From the IMG/VR virus record IMGVR_UViG_3300013092_000002, positions 1 through 32,827 of that record: a DNA stretch of 32,827 nucleotides, one strand, 5' to 3'. Made by a program: the position numbers and the translations under genes. The notes beneath the pieces are model-generated. The model had not been told where the DNA came from. It made no database searches and saw nothing but the letters and a program-made list of their open reading frames with translations. The stretch is from a virus. Position 1 is the stretch's first letter, and the number at the start of each line of letters is the position of its first letter. Shown here one piece after another: positions 17,981-24,921 of this stretch.

Positions 17981-18385
17981 ATGGCAAATGGTGTGAGTGA
18001 TAATGTTTGGCTTATGCGAGGGCTTGTCATCGCTTCCCTAATTATTATCCTTGGATGTTCCCCAGGAGTGCATGATTCAAGAATCATATTTAAACAAGTC
18101 GCCGATTTAATGAATGTCCAAGTGCCAGAGGCAAAACCTTGGATATTTGTGGTGAATGATGGTTATGCAGTAAGTAATATCGCGGCTCCCTATGTCTGGT
18201 GTCCTAATGCTCAGGATAGGGCGACAATAAAAGGGGTGTTTATTCCGCCTTGTCTGATTTATTTAAGCCGGAAAGATTTAAGCGAAGCGTTATTGGCCCA
18301 TGCGTTTGCACATTTTCTGGGAGCAGATGAGAAAGAAGCTGAGAGGGTGCAGTTATATTTTGATGGTAGAACAGGGGGTAATTAA
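17981..18385 (+). CDS. Lipoprotein with degenerate zincin motif HAFAH
   Basis: ATG 17981 follows AAGGAGGG (17969-17976); a GTG directly before it is also possible. A hydrophobic N-terminus ends in 'IIILGCSPG', a lipobox-like site. Near the C-terminus 'ALLAHAFAHFLGADEKEAER' has the layout of an HExxH metallopeptidase (two His, downstream Glu), but the catalytic Glu is Ala. This would be an inner- or outer-membrane lipoprotein that may still bind zinc without cleaving. The stop overlaps the next ATG (TAATG). It heads the lysis cassette, so a spanin-like or lysis-timing role is possible, but unproved. Confidence 0.65.
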   Translation: MANGVSDNVWLMRGLVIASLIIILGCSPGVHDSRIIFKQVADLMNVQVPEAKPWIFVVNDGYAVSNIAAPYVWCPNAQDRATIKGVFIPPCLIYLSRKDLSEALLAHAFAHFLGADEKEAERVQLYFDGRTGGN

Positions 18386-18666
18386 TGGCTACTGATAGTC
18401 CTAATCCTCGGACATTTTGTCCTGTCCACGAAACAGTTCAGAGAGACATAGAGACTATAAAAAGCAAACAGGACGGGCGACCCTGCCAGGGCCATGACGA
18501 AAGGATAAAGTCTTTGGGAAAGTCTGAGGAACGTATGTCTAGGGATAATAATGACCAGTGGGATGCTATTAACAGTTTAAGAAAAATGGTTTACATGGGG
18601 GCCGGTGCTGCGGGGGTTTTGGCTTTCCTGGGGTCAATAATAGGGGGATATTTGAAAGGGAGATAA
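18385..18666 (+). CDS. Holin-like protein with N-terminal coil and C-terminal TM (XhlA-like layout)
   Basis: 93 residues. The first ~65 are charged and helical with a C/H-containing start ('FCPVHETVQRDIETIKSKQ'). A single hydrophobic segment follows ('MGAGAAGVLAFLGSIIGGYL') with a basic tail. This layout matches XhlA/holin-associated proteins that anchor at the inner membrane and set lysis timing. It overlaps the lipoprotein stop by one base and lies one base before the endolysin gene, which supports a lysis role. Confidence 0.65.
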   Translation: MATDSPNPRTFCPVHETVQRDIETIKSKQDGRPCQGHDERIKSLGKSEERMSRDNNDQWDAINSLRKMVYMGAGAAGVLAFLGSIIGGYLKGR

Positions 18667-18667
18667 A

Positions 18668-19186
18668 ATGAAAACTGGCCAAGAGTTCCCGATTTTTCAG
18701 CGTAATCTTTATGATTTGTTTGGTGAACCGGAAGAAGGTGCTGACTATTTAAGAACCCTCGACTTTGGTGAGTTTTCCTATGCCTTTAGTCATGTAAGAG
18801 ATTATGAGGGGAATGCCTGGCGCCACAAAATTTATGGTCACGTTCTGATGGCTGACCCTCTGCGGAAAGCCTTTGGGTTGATTGTGGCCCGAGGGTTATT
18901 TGACGAACTCAAGACCTTCGACGGCTGTTTTAATATCCGCAGGATGAAGGGCAGCGGTTCCATGTCTATTCATTCTTGGGGATTAGCCGTAGATTTTAAT
19001 GCTGCCGAGAACCCTTATGGTGGGCCAGTGAATTTCTCGGATGACTTCATTCAATGTTTTGCTGACTGTGGTTTTGAGGCCGGGGCACTCTGGCACACCC
19101 CAGATGGGATGCACTTTCAATTACCCTGGACGCAAGATTGGCGAAAATCTGATAATCCATTAAAACCTGTTCTTTTGGAGGTGTAA
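18668..19186 (+). CDS. Endolysin, M15 peptidase (L-alanyl-D-glutamate type)
   Basis: 172 residues forming one M15 domain. H102 and D109 lie in 'SIHSWGLAVDF', D146 and H149 in 'DGMHFQL'. These fit the Zn ligands H102/D109/H149 with D146 as the catalytic acid, the form used by M15C enzymes such as T5 endolysin and CwlK. There is no signal peptide, so it needs a holin for release. It lies between holin-like genes. Its motif details differ from the M15 domain of the virion protein (E111), so the two are distant relatives. Confidence 0.85.
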   Translation: MKTGQEFPIFQRNLYDLFGEPEEGADYLRTLDFGEFSYAFSHVRDYEGNAWRHKIYGHVLMADPLRKAFGLIVARGLFDELKTFDGCFNIRRMKGSGSMSIHSWGLAVDFNAAENPYGGPVNFSDDFIQCFADCGFEAGALWHTPDGMHFQLPWTQDWRKSDNPLKPVLLEV

Positions 19187-19188
19187 AA

Positions 19189-19359
19189 ATGTTCAACAAC
19201 ATCGTAGACCATCCTATCACTTCATGGATAGGTTTGGCTATCCTGGTCATTGGTGCGGCTCTCTTAGCGTTTGGCAAAATCACTTGGGAGCAATTTGTAA
19301 TCTTCTTAACACTAGCAGGGGTTGGCGGGTTGATGAAAGACCCGGCAAAGAAAGAATAA
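19189..19359 (+). CDS. Small two-TM membrane protein, holin candidate, 56 aa
   Basis: ATG 19189 follows GGAGGTG (19178-19183). Two hydrophobic segments ('WIGLAILVIGAALLAFG' and 'FVIFLTLAGVGGL') flank a short acidic turn, with a charged C-terminus 'KDPAKKE'. The size and layout match small class II holins. Direct adjacency to the endolysin supports this. It ends immediately before the next ATG. Confidence 0.7.
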   Translation: MFNNIVDHPITSWIGLAILVIGAALLAFGKITWEQFVIFLTLAGVGGLMKDPAKKE

Positions 19360-19491
19360 ATGGATGAATCAATTCCCTGGCCCGCTACCGCCGCCGCAGC
19401 CGTAGTGATTGGCGGCATGGTTTACCTGGTCTGCTTGTTTATACTGGCGGGGAGAGGGAAGAAATTACAAAATCAAACGGAGGATTTATGA
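19360..19491 (+). CDS. Single-TM microprotein, 43 aa
   Basis: The ATG abuts the previous stop. The protein has an acidic N-terminus, one hydrophobic span ('AAAAVVIGGMVYLVCLFILA') and a basic tail. The TGA overlaps the next ATG (ATGA, 19488-19491). It is either a second holin/antiholin or a spanin-like part of the lysis cassette; the sequence does not decide. Confidence 0.6.
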   Translation: MDESIPWPATAAAAVVIGGMVYLVCLFILAGRGKKLQNQTEDL

Positions 19492-19880
19492 AAAGGCTCG
19501 CAGTTTTGATCATGGCTCTTAGCCTACTGGCCGGGTGCGCTGGTGTCAAGGCGTTCTTTACTCAAACCCAAACCATCGCCTGTGCCCCACCTGCGGAAGT
19601 TATCGCTGTGGCTAAGGCGGCTGCTCCGCTTATCCTGTTAGCGGTTCAAATGACAATCCCAGGTTCGGCGACATGGCTAGCTGGGGTGGATGCGGCTAGT
19701 GCGGTGGATTCTATCCAGAAGGGGATTTGCATTTCGGCTACTCAGCTTTCTAATCTCATCACTTTCCTGGAGTCAAAGAATGTGAAGATGGCTCAGGCGA
19801 AGGCTTCCAAGAAAACTACGAAGGTGGCAAAGGGTCTGGATATCGGGCCGTTGGTGCGGTGGCAGGGAGCGGTGAGATGA
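19488..19880 (+). CDS. Lipoprotein of the lysis cassette, 130 aa
   Basis: ATG 19488 has ACGGAGGATTT upstream. The lipobox is clear ('ALSLLAGCAG', Cys near residue 17). The mature part is Ala-rich and helical, with a Lys-rich stretch near the end ('AQAKASKKTTKVAKG'). It is too long for a typical Rz1 but placed where an outer-membrane spanin would be. A hydrophobic stretch around residues 45-60 may make a second membrane contact. Function unproved. Confidence 0.65.
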   Translation: MKRLAVLIMALSLLAGCAGVKAFFTQTQTIACAPPAEVIAVAKAAAPLILLAVQMTIPGSATWLAGVDAASAVDSIQKGICISATQLSNLITFLESKNVKMAQAKASKKTTKVAKGLDIGPLVRWQGAVR

Positions 19881-20056
19881 AAAGCATGTACACAACCACA
19901 GTCTGCACTCATCCAAAAGGCATCCAACCCTTCTGCCAATGCGGAGCTAATAGATCTTGTCCTATCTGTGGATATGGAAGCGGACAGTATCCTTGTAAGT
20001 GTACACTGGATGCCTACATCAAAAAGTGTGAAGGCCGAATCCTAAGGAATTGTTAA
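19877..20056 (+). CDS. Cys-rich zinc-ribbon-like protein, 59 aa
   Basis: ATG 19877 overlaps the previous TGA (ATGA). The protein holds nine cysteines in 59 residues, including 'CQCG', 'CPICG' and 'YPCKC', which suit one or two metal sites. No signal peptide. It lies just before the papain-like gene. No family is recognised. Confidence 0.6.
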   Translation: MKSMYTTTVCTHPKGIQPFCQCGANRSCPICGYGSGQYPCKCTLDAYIKKCEGRILRNC

Positions 20057-20057
20057 T

Positions 20058-20786
20058 ATGAAACTGGGCAAACTACCGGCTATATTCGACCGGCGCACCT
20101 TAAAATTGAGTTTATACCTGGACGTGCCAAAGTTGCCGCCCTTGCCCCGGGAATCCGACTGGTTCAAGAAGGTAAGCAAGTTTAATATGGCTGGGAATAC
20201 CGAATATGGGGACTGCACAATCGCTGGGGCGGCGCACATGAAACAGACCTGGACTGCAAACGCTGGCCGCCGGGAAATCATCACCTCAGACAAAACAGTC
20301 ATCAAACAGTACCTCAACTTAACCGGGGGGCAGGACACCGGCCTAAATATGCTGGCGGTCTTAAACCACTGGCGTAAAACCGGGTTGTTCGGGGATAAGA
20401 TAGGAGCGTTTGTCAGCGTGAACCCCAGGAAAAATACCCAGATGCAGCATGCCTGCTGGCTGTTTGGGGGCGTGTATTTGGGGTTGCAATTGCCTTTATC
20501 TATAAAGAATCAGGCCATTTGGGATATACCTATCGGTGGACCAATAGGAGATGGTGAACCTGACAGCCTTGGGGGGCATTGTGTAACTTGTGGTGTAGCG
20601 CGCTCCAATGAATATGTTGTTAGCACATGGGGGGAGAAGCAACCAATGACGGTAACATTTGCCTCCTGCTACGCGGACGAAGGATATGCAGTTTTAAGTT
20701 TGGACTGGTTCACCACAGAACACAAAAGTCCAGATGGTTTCGCATATAAAGATCTACTTTCGGACCTTGCCAAGATTACGCAATAG
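20058..20786 (+). CDS. Papain-like cysteine peptidase-fold protein, 242 aa
   Basis: Candidate nucleophile C53 lies in 'NTEYGDCTIAGAAH', candidate histidine H174 in 'SLGGHCVTCGVA', and 'VVSTWGEKQPMT' (W191) follows, in papain order. The usual Asn of 'NSWG' is replaced, so activity is uncertain. I recall the whole-length pattern ('HWRKTGLFG', 'LFGGVYLGLQLPL', 'EGYAVLSLDW') from uncharacterised phage and bacterial proteins. No signal peptide. Its end overlaps the convergent HNH gene by 33 bases. It could process virion or host proteins. Confidence 0.7.
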   Translation: MKLGKLPAIFDRRTLKLSLYLDVPKLPPLPRESDWFKKVSKFNMAGNTEYGDCTIAGAAHMKQTWTANAGRREIITSDKTVIKQYLNLTGGQDTGLNMLAVLNHWRKTGLFGDKIGAFVSVNPRKNTQMQHACWLFGGVYLGLQLPLSIKNQAIWDIPIGGPIGDGEPDSLGGHCVTCGVARSNEYVVSTWGEKQPMTVTFASCYADEGYAVLSLDWFTTEHKSPDGFAYKDLLSDLAKITQ

Positions 20787-21278
20787 ATTACGGTGATAAT
20801 TTACACAAGATTTATGGGCAACCAAATGACACTTTATATATAGGTTCTTCGGATCATCCCACTGTTTGCAATATTGGCATTTTCGCCAAGAGGCATGGCC
20901 GCAAGCCTTTATTGCCCTCATCCTCTGGTGTAATAACATATGATACGCTCTATCTTGGCAAATTACTAAGTGTGTTTTATCGTGATGGTGGACTTCTGCT
21001 TCAAGGGGCAATGCTTTACCAAGAGATTTCTCGGCAATTATTATATGTTCCAGTACTCGATTTTGATTTGATCTCGGATGTCCAGGTACATATAATTTAT
21101 TATAAGTTCCAAACGAGGCTATTTTGCCCCCTTTCCAATTATTATTTTTCTCTGCCTTGGCGTTATGACCATGGATAAAATTGTTAAAGGTATGCGGCCA
21201 ATAACTTTTCTCTTTGGTTTTGCTCCTACAACCACATTGACAAAAACCGTCAGGGATTTTAGAATCTTGGGTAGCCAT
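20754..21278 (-). CDS. HNH homing endonuclease-like protein, possibly lacking part of the HNH core
   Basis: 174 residues; ribosome site AGGAGG lies before ATG 21278. A Cys-rich start ('FCQCGCRSK') leads to the HNH_3-like core 'YVPGHPRSNQNRVLEHIIIA' and 'EAEVHHHDKTHLVICQDRAY', then a zinc-like tail ('CQYCKQWDDP'). In relatives I know, about ten residues with the central Asn (N..PENL) stand between 'VHHxD' and 'LVICQD'. Here they are absent. It is on the opposite strand to the late genes and overlaps the end of the peptidase-like gene, as expected for an inserted selfish gene. Confidence 0.75.
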   Translation of the reverse strand: MATQDSKIPDGFCQCGCRSKTKEKSYWPHTFNNFIHGHNAKAEKNNNWKGGKIASFGTYNKLYVPGHPRSNQNRVLEHIIIAEKSLGKALPLEAEVHHHDKTHLVICQDRAYHMLLHQRMRAIKACGHASWRKCQYCKQWDDPKNLYIKCHLVAHKSCVNYHRNLLRNLGKVRK

Positions 21279-21317
21279 GTGCCGAACCTCCTACAAAGGT
21301 TGGTATGTGGTTAGGGT

Positions 21318-21354
21318 CGGGACGGTGCGCTACACCGCTTCGGCCCGTTTATTT
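21318..21354 (+). terminator. Possible rho-independent terminator
   Basis: CGGTG (21323-21327) pairs with CACCG (21333-21337), and outer CGGG (21318-21321) pairs with CCCG (21344-21347). TTTATTTTA follows. It could end late transcription from the left. The outer stem has an unpaired 3' side, so this is tentative. Confidence 0.35.
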
Positions 21355-21380
21355 TATATCACAATACAGAAGGTAAGTCA

Positions 21381-21434
21381 ATGAGTGACACCCCACATGG
21401 GGGCATAACTCGGATTTGTGGGGTATGGGGCTAA
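21381..21434 (+). CDS. 17-residue leader ORF before the phosphoesterase
   Basis: ATG 21381 (AAGGTAAG upstream) opens 17 codons to TAA 21432-21434, directly abutting the next ATG. It contains the hairpin at 21390-21424, so translation of the leader would melt that hairpin. It may be a coupling leader. Confidence 0.35.
   Translation: MSDTPHGGITRICGVWG
21390..21424 (+). promoter_or_regulatory. Hairpin in front of phosphoesterase start
   Basis: ACCCCACA (21390-21397) and TGTGGGGT (21417-21424) are perfect inverted repeats with a 19-base loop. The 3' arm lies 10 bases before ATG 21435 and would cover its initiation region. Confidence 0.5.
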
Positions 21435-22274
21435 ATGCGGTATCTCTCCCGAAATATAGAATATGAATATAATCAACCGATTCGCCTTGTCCTTTTTTCA
21501 GATACCCACTTGGGTTCCCCGTATTTTGCCCGCCGACATTTCATTAAATTCATTACAGGCGCGATGGATCACCCTAACGCTTGGCTTATAGGTATTGGCG
21601 ACCAGATAGATGCCATCGTTCCTGCTGATGTAAAGCGGTTTCAAATCTCAGCGATTGATAAAAAATATCTTACCAGTGATAACCCCGATGAGGTATTGGA
21701 TGCACAGGCGGCGGATTTTGTTAGCATCATGGAGCCTTTTAAGAACCGGCTTTTGGGCCTCATCGAAGGCAACCATGAGGAATCTATCAGAAAAAGGTAT
21801 GGTATGAACCCCCATAGACGGTTGATATGCGAACCCCTCGGCTGCGAAAATCTTGGCCGATCCTGCCTATATCTCCTGAAATTTCAACAGAAAACAGGTA
21901 ATGGAACAACCCGGACCCGCTCTTTGACCGTTTTTGCTCATCATGGATTTGGCGGAGGTGGACGGACAGAAGGCGGCAGCATTACAAAATACTCCCGGTT
22001 TATGACTTATTATGACGCAGATATTTATGTCACGGCGCACGATCATGATTATTGGGTTAAGAAGATCGCTCGCATCAGTATCACGACTACCGGCAAGATG
22101 CAGCATCGGGATATGGTGCTGGCCAATACGGGTGCCTTTATGAAAACCCTATCCGATACAGATACCCCCTCGTGGGCTGAAACGCGTGGCTTTCCGCCAA
22201 GGATTTTAGGGGGGTTAATCCTTGAATTTTACCCTGATTCTCACGCTTGGGGCGAATTAAAGGTCATCGAGTAG
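21435..22274 (+). CDS. Calcineurin-like metallophosphoesterase, 279 aa
   Basis: All metal-binding motifs are present in order: D23-x-H25 in 'LFSDTHLG', D56 in 'IGIGDQID', N113-H114-E115 in 'EGNHEE', H169/H170 in 'FAHHGFGG', and H202/H204 in 'TAHDHDYW'. This predicts a two-metal phosphatase or nuclease. There is no signal peptide, so it should act in the cytoplasm. Phage homologues are common but their substrates are mostly unknown. Its start abuts a leader ORF with a hairpin. Its end overlaps the convergent early gene by 34 bases. Confidence 0.88.
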   Translation: MRYLSRNIEYEYNQPIRLVLFSDTHLGSPYFARRHFIKFITGAMDHPNAWLIGIGDQIDAIVPADVKRFQISAIDKKYLTSDNPDEVLDAQAADFVSIMEPFKNRLLGLIEGNHEESIRKRYGMNPHRRLICEPLGCENLGRSCLYLLKFQQKTGNGTTRTRSLTVFAHHGFGGGGRTEGGSITKYSRFMTYYDADIYVTAHDHDYWVKKIARISITTTGKMQHRDMVLANTGAFMKTLSDTDTPSWAETRGFPPRILGGLILEFYPDSHAWGELKVIE

Positions 22275-22507
22275 CCCTTCACAGCCTTGAGTGTGGCAAA
22301 GTGTTTGAGTTTCTTTAGCTCCTCAATAATACAATTTACAGTGTGACTGTTTTTGCTCTCGCCCGATATTATTACAATCTGACCGCAGAATATACAGAAT
22401 CTTTGCGGTTTATTGGGGATTTTGCGGGTTAGGTCTAACGACAGTAACCTTCCCGCTACTGCCACCGTTCTTAATATAAAGTCAGCCACTTCCCGGTCAA
22501 TGTTCAT
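22241..22507 (-). CDS. Small Cys-containing early protein, 88 aa
   Basis: ATG 22507 overlaps the stop of the gene upstream (TAATG). 'RFCIFCGQIV' plus 'NSHTVNC' could form one zinc site. The N-terminus is helical. It is the last gene of the leftward operon, and its 3' end overlaps the phosphoesterase gene by 34 bases with no clear terminator. Confidence 0.6.
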   Translation of the reverse strand: MNIDREVADFILRTVAVAGRLLSLDLTRKIPNKPQRFCIFCGQIVIISGESKNSHTVNCIIEELKKLKHFATLKAVKGYSMTFNSPQA

Positions 22508-22689
22508 TATCTACCTTCCTGTGGTAATGGTTTCCATGCAGCCTCTATCATAACCGCGCATCTCTGACAATAAAGCCTGTGTGGACCATAACCCGATTTC
22601 ATTTTACACCTGCGTTTTCCCTGGGAATAAGGGTCAGCCATAAATTCTTTGATGCAACGGTCCTTGTCTGGTAGGTCAATATCCATCAT
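22507..22689 (-). CDS. Small Cys-containing early protein, 60 aa
   Basis: The open frame extends upstream to 22749, but AAGGGAGA lies just before the double ATG at 22689, which I take as the start. 'RRCKMKSGYGPHRLYCQRC' gives a C-x14-C-x2-C zinc-like pattern. The stop overlaps the next ATG. Function unknown. Confidence 0.65.
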   Translation of the reverse strand: MMDIDLPDKDRCIKEFMADPYSQGKRRCKMKSGYGPHRLYCQRCAVMIEAAWKPLPQEGR

Positions 22690-22726
22690 TTCTCCCTTCA
22701 ACACTCCCTTAGTTATTGCTACATTA

Positions 22727-22876
22727 TTATTTAAATACCGCCGTGACATACCAAACTATAGACAAAAGGGCTATAGCGATACTACTCAGCACATTGGGTT
22801 TTGTTGTCGGAATTATTGAAGGCAGAAAATATAAGATCAAGACCGAACCAACAAACACTAATAAATGGAGTTTCAT
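22727..22876 (-). CDS. Two-TM membrane microprotein, 49 aa
   Basis: The ribosome site GGGGGAG precedes ATG 22876, which overlaps the upstream TGA (ATGA). Two hydrophobic spans ('LLVFVGSVLILYFLPSIIP' and 'SSIAIALLSIVWYVTAVF') are joined by a short polar turn. It is likely an inner-membrane protein. It is too short for usual gene callers, and a longer reading frame on the other strand could mask it. Confidence 0.65.
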   Translation of the reverse strand: MKLHLLVFVGSVLILYFLPSIIPTTKPNVLSSIAIALLSIVWYVTAVFK

Positions 22877-23310
22877 TTTGTCTCCCCCTTCAACACCCTC
22901 AGTTTGGGGATGAGGACTTGGGCCTTAATAGTCATACAACTCCGTGAATGATTATAGCGTTCAGGATGACCATCCATTGAGCCACCACAAGCAGCGCAAC
23001 TAAGCCCTGTTCCACAACCATAAGAATCATGACCTGATCGAGTTCGCAGTCTACTTGCGTCCTCCAGCACTTCCAACGCCTCCCCTATCCCTGCCTTCAT
23101 CTCAACTATATCCTCCCATGCTCCGTCTCGCTGGATTGTTATAGCGTCCAATTTTTCGGTGAGTTGGGAGATTTCGGCTTCGTAGCAGGGCGCTCCACGA
23201 TAAACCACATCTTCGTAGTCTATGCCAGTTCTACAGAAAAAATAAGACTTCCACCCCCGACTCTCCAAATCCAACTCAGCCCCACAGAACGGGCAAACTT
23301 CGTCGGTCAT
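22873..23310 (-). CDS. Two-zinc-ribbon early protein with central coil, 145 aa
   Basis: AGGAGA precedes ATG 23310. It begins with 'EVCPFCGAELDL', has a further Cys pair around residues 26 and 42, a helical middle ('AEISQLTEKLDAITIQRDG') and a second ribbon ('GLSCAACGGSMDGH' with 'SRSCMT'). The layout resembles small phage restriction-alleviation or regulatory zinc proteins, but the function is not known. Confidence 0.7.
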   Translation of the reverse strand: MTDEVCPFCGAELDLESRGWKSYFFCRTGIDYEDVVYRGAPCYEAEISQLTEKLDAITIQRDGAWEDIVEMKAGIGEALEVLEDASRLRTRSGHDSYGCGTGLSCAACGGSMDGHPERYNHSRSCMTIKAQVLIPKLRVLKGETK

Positions 23311-23343
23311 TTTGGTTCTCCTGTCGCCTTTGCTACTAGTTCT

Positions 23344-23559
23344 TTATTTGCGATTTTTTATTTTCTTTAACCTAAACCACTCTTTAGTGTCTTTATTGTA
23401 CAATACTCCACAGACCGGACATATAGACAGGATTATTTCTCCCATATAAGTCCCATCGGGACTTTTACAGCAGGATGGTTGACTTAACCTATACACTATA
23501 TTAGTAAAAATTTGGCCCAAAGCATCCCCATAAGGATCACTGTATCTACTGGACATCAT
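23344..23559 (-). CDS. Small zinc-ribbon-like protein, 71 aa
   Basis: The double ATG at 23559 is preceded by a G-rich GGGGAGGGG ribosome region. 'SCCKSPDGTY' and 'SICPVCGVLYN' supply four cysteines for one metal site. The C-terminus is basic. Function unknown. Confidence 0.6.
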   Translation of the reverse strand: MMSSRYSDPYGDALGQIFTNIVYRLSQPSCCKSPDGTYMGEIILSICPVCGVLYNKDTKEWFRLKKIKNRK

Positions 23560-23623
23560 TCCCCCCCCTCCCCATCAACCTCGCAGACCAGTCTTGGAGT
23601 TCTTGTAGTTCAGTGTCGGTCAT
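23546..23623 (-). CDS. 25-residue microprotein
   Basis: GGGAGG lies six bases before ATG 23623. The product begins 'MTDTELQELQDWSARLMG', an amphipathic helix. Its ATG overlaps the upstream TGA and its end overlaps the next start, so it fits the tight operon pattern. Confidence 0.5.
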   Translation of the reverse strand: MTDTELQELQDWSARLMGRGGNDVQ

Positions 23624-23790
23624 GGCTTTTCCTCCCTTTCTATCACAGCATCCCAGCACTCCTCTGAACAAACCCAGCCATTGCCAGTCAATTCGCAGCC
23701 GCCGTGGTGTTCCTTATACTTGCATGTAAGTTCGCAGGTGTAAACAAGTTTTCCGCAAATCACGCAGGGTTCAGTGGGGCAAACAGTCAT
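23620..23790 (-). CDS. Cys-rich zinc-finger microprotein, 56 aa
   Basis: AAGGAGAAACC precedes ATG 23790. Eight cysteines occur in 56 residues, with 'PCVICGKLVYTCELTC' and 'GWVCSEECWDAV', enough for two metal sites. The TGA overlaps the next ATG. Confidence 0.65.
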   Translation of the reverse strand: MTVCPTEPCVICGKLVYTCELTCKYKEHHGGCELTGNGWVCSEECWDAVIEREEKP

Positions 23791-23816
23791 GGTTTCTCCT
23801 TGTCCAGGGCGGGATT

Positions 23817-24296
23817 TCAGAAACCTCTCCCATTCTCCTTCGATGACAGCAGGATTGCTCTAAGGCGTTTCCACGCAGGCCAGAATTCATTGGGCCAGTC
23901 GGGGTGCCTCGTTTCCACATCAAGCTCTAAAATAATTTCCAAATCCTCCCGCTGCACCAGTACCATCTCCGGGTTAGTAGGTTGAGGACAGACATGTTCA
24001 GTCGGCACACCCGCACCGGCAAGGCAGGCTAAAGGGTTGTCTGCGGAGTTGGCTGAATCGAAGAATCTTCGGGTTTCCCTTTCTACGTCTTTGGAACATG
24101 ATAGTAGACCGTTAGCTGAAATATAAAGCCATGTCCTCAGTAGCTCTGCTACTTTCACCAGCACCTTATCCTTCTCGGCTAGTTGGGTTTTGAGGGCGCA
24201 AACCGGGCAGCGGAAATTAACCTCTTCCTCGCCATTATTGACAGAGTAATTATTTCCGCACGACAGACAACCAATCTCACATTTTTGCTCGTCCAT
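23817..24296 (-). CDS. Zinc-ribbon early protein, 159 aa
   Basis: Start at ATG 24296 (a GTG three bases upstream is also possible), after GGAGGAGAAG. The N-terminal ribbon has 'IGCLSCGNNYS' and 'FRCPVCALK'. A helical middle and an acidic C-terminal half follow ('REDLEIILELDVETRHPDW'). Not recognised. Its start overlaps the preceding stop (TGATG). Confidence 0.65.
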   Translation of the reverse strand: MDEQKCEIGCLSCGNNYSVNNGEEEVNFRCPVCALKTQLAEKDKVLVKVAELLRTWLYISANGLLSCSKDVERETRRFFDSANSADNPLACLAGAGVPTEHVCPQPTNPEMVLVQREDLEIILELDVETRHPDWPNEFWPAWKRLRAILLSSKENGRGF

Positions 24297-24415
24297 CACT
24301 TCTCCTCCATAGCTTTACTGCAATATGGACAACCAGAAAATGAATTGCTGCCTATCATTTCAGCAACATATAATTTCCAGCACTTAGCGCATCTTATGAA
24401 TAATTCAAGCGTCAT
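24296..24415 (-). CDS. Zinc-ribbon microprotein, 39 aa
   Basis: GGAGAGGAA precedes ATG 24415. 'IRCAKCWKLY' and 'GCPYCSKA' form a single minimal four-Cys ribbon. The TGA overlaps the next start codon, and the ATG overlaps the previous stop. Confidence 0.65.
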   Translation of the reverse strand: MTLELFIRCAKCWKLYVAEMIGSNSFSGCPYCSKAMEEK

Positions 24416-24474
24416 TTCCTCTCCATTATCGCCTGCCTCTTGGCTTCGGCGAAGGTCCGGGGTAGGGTGGTCAT
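24412..24474 (-). CDS. 20-residue microprotein
   Basis: ATG 24474 opens 20 codons ('TLPRTFAEAKRQAIMERK'), with AGGG nine bases upstream and a stop overlapping the next ATG. The peptide is basic and helical. Evidence is context and overlap only. Confidence 0.4.
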   Translation of the reverse strand: MTTLPRTFAEAKRQAIMERK

Positions 24475-24484
24475 GGGTTATTCC

Positions 24485-24625
24485 CTATTTATTCGCAAAC
24501 CAAAGAATAGCGTCTACGATTCCCACAAGGACACAGACAAATCCCCCAATTCGGATACCTTGTTTATAAAGCAGGAATCCCACGGCAAGATAAAGTGGTC
24601 CAGATGGGGGGTCTATATAATTCAT
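24485..24625 (-). CDS. Two-TM membrane microprotein, 46 aa
   Basis: The open frame runs upstream to 24727, but GGAGGAGAAG lies just before ATG 24625, and the extra N-terminal residues are an Arg/Gly-rich shadow of the next gene. The product has hydrophobic spans 'LYLAVGFLLYKQG' and 'GGFVCVLVGIVDAILWF'. It is an inner-membrane protein of unknown role. Confidence 0.6.
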   Translation of the reverse strand: MNYIDPPSGPLYLAVGFLLYKQGIRIGGFVCVLVGIVDAILWFANK

Positions 24626-24627
24626 TC

Positions 24628-24921
24628 TTACTTCTCCTCCGCGCTCAACCTTCTCTCCAACTCCGCCAGGATCAAAGCGCCGGCCCGCACCAGGTCGCTG
24701 ATGGGGTCTTTGGGTTTGACTTTCCATCCATAAGTTTTTTCCAGAACCTCCGTTACCAGATAAAATTCTCTACACCTCACCTTGGATATACTCCCAAGCG
24801 CATAAGCCGCCGCCAGCAAAGCCAGCTGGCCCTCGGTGTGCTTATCGTCGTGCTCCGGGGTGTAGCCTTCCTCGGTCTGTTGGCGGAGGCGTTCGTTGAT
24901 TACTAATTGCAAAGCGGTCAT
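24628..24921 (-). CDS. Conserved phage protein, 97 aa
   Basis: AAGGAGACGAT precedes ATG 24921, which overlaps the upstream TGA. The pattern 'INERLRQQTEEGYTPEHDD', 'LALLAAAYAL' and 'DPISDLVRAGALILAELERR' is one I know from many phages and prophages, always uncharacterised. It is helical, with a conserved EHDDxH segment that could bind a metal or a nucleotide. Confidence 0.75.
   Translation of the reverse strand: MTALQLVINERLRQQTEEGYTPEHDDKHTEGQLALLAAAYALGSISKVRCREFYLVTEVLEKTYGWKVKPKDPISDLVRAGALILAELERRLSAEEK

Noticed and set aside
22716-22913. 65-codon plus-strand frame
   Set aside because: It opposes the operon, has no ribosome site and is explained by the minus-strand microprotein at 22727-22876.
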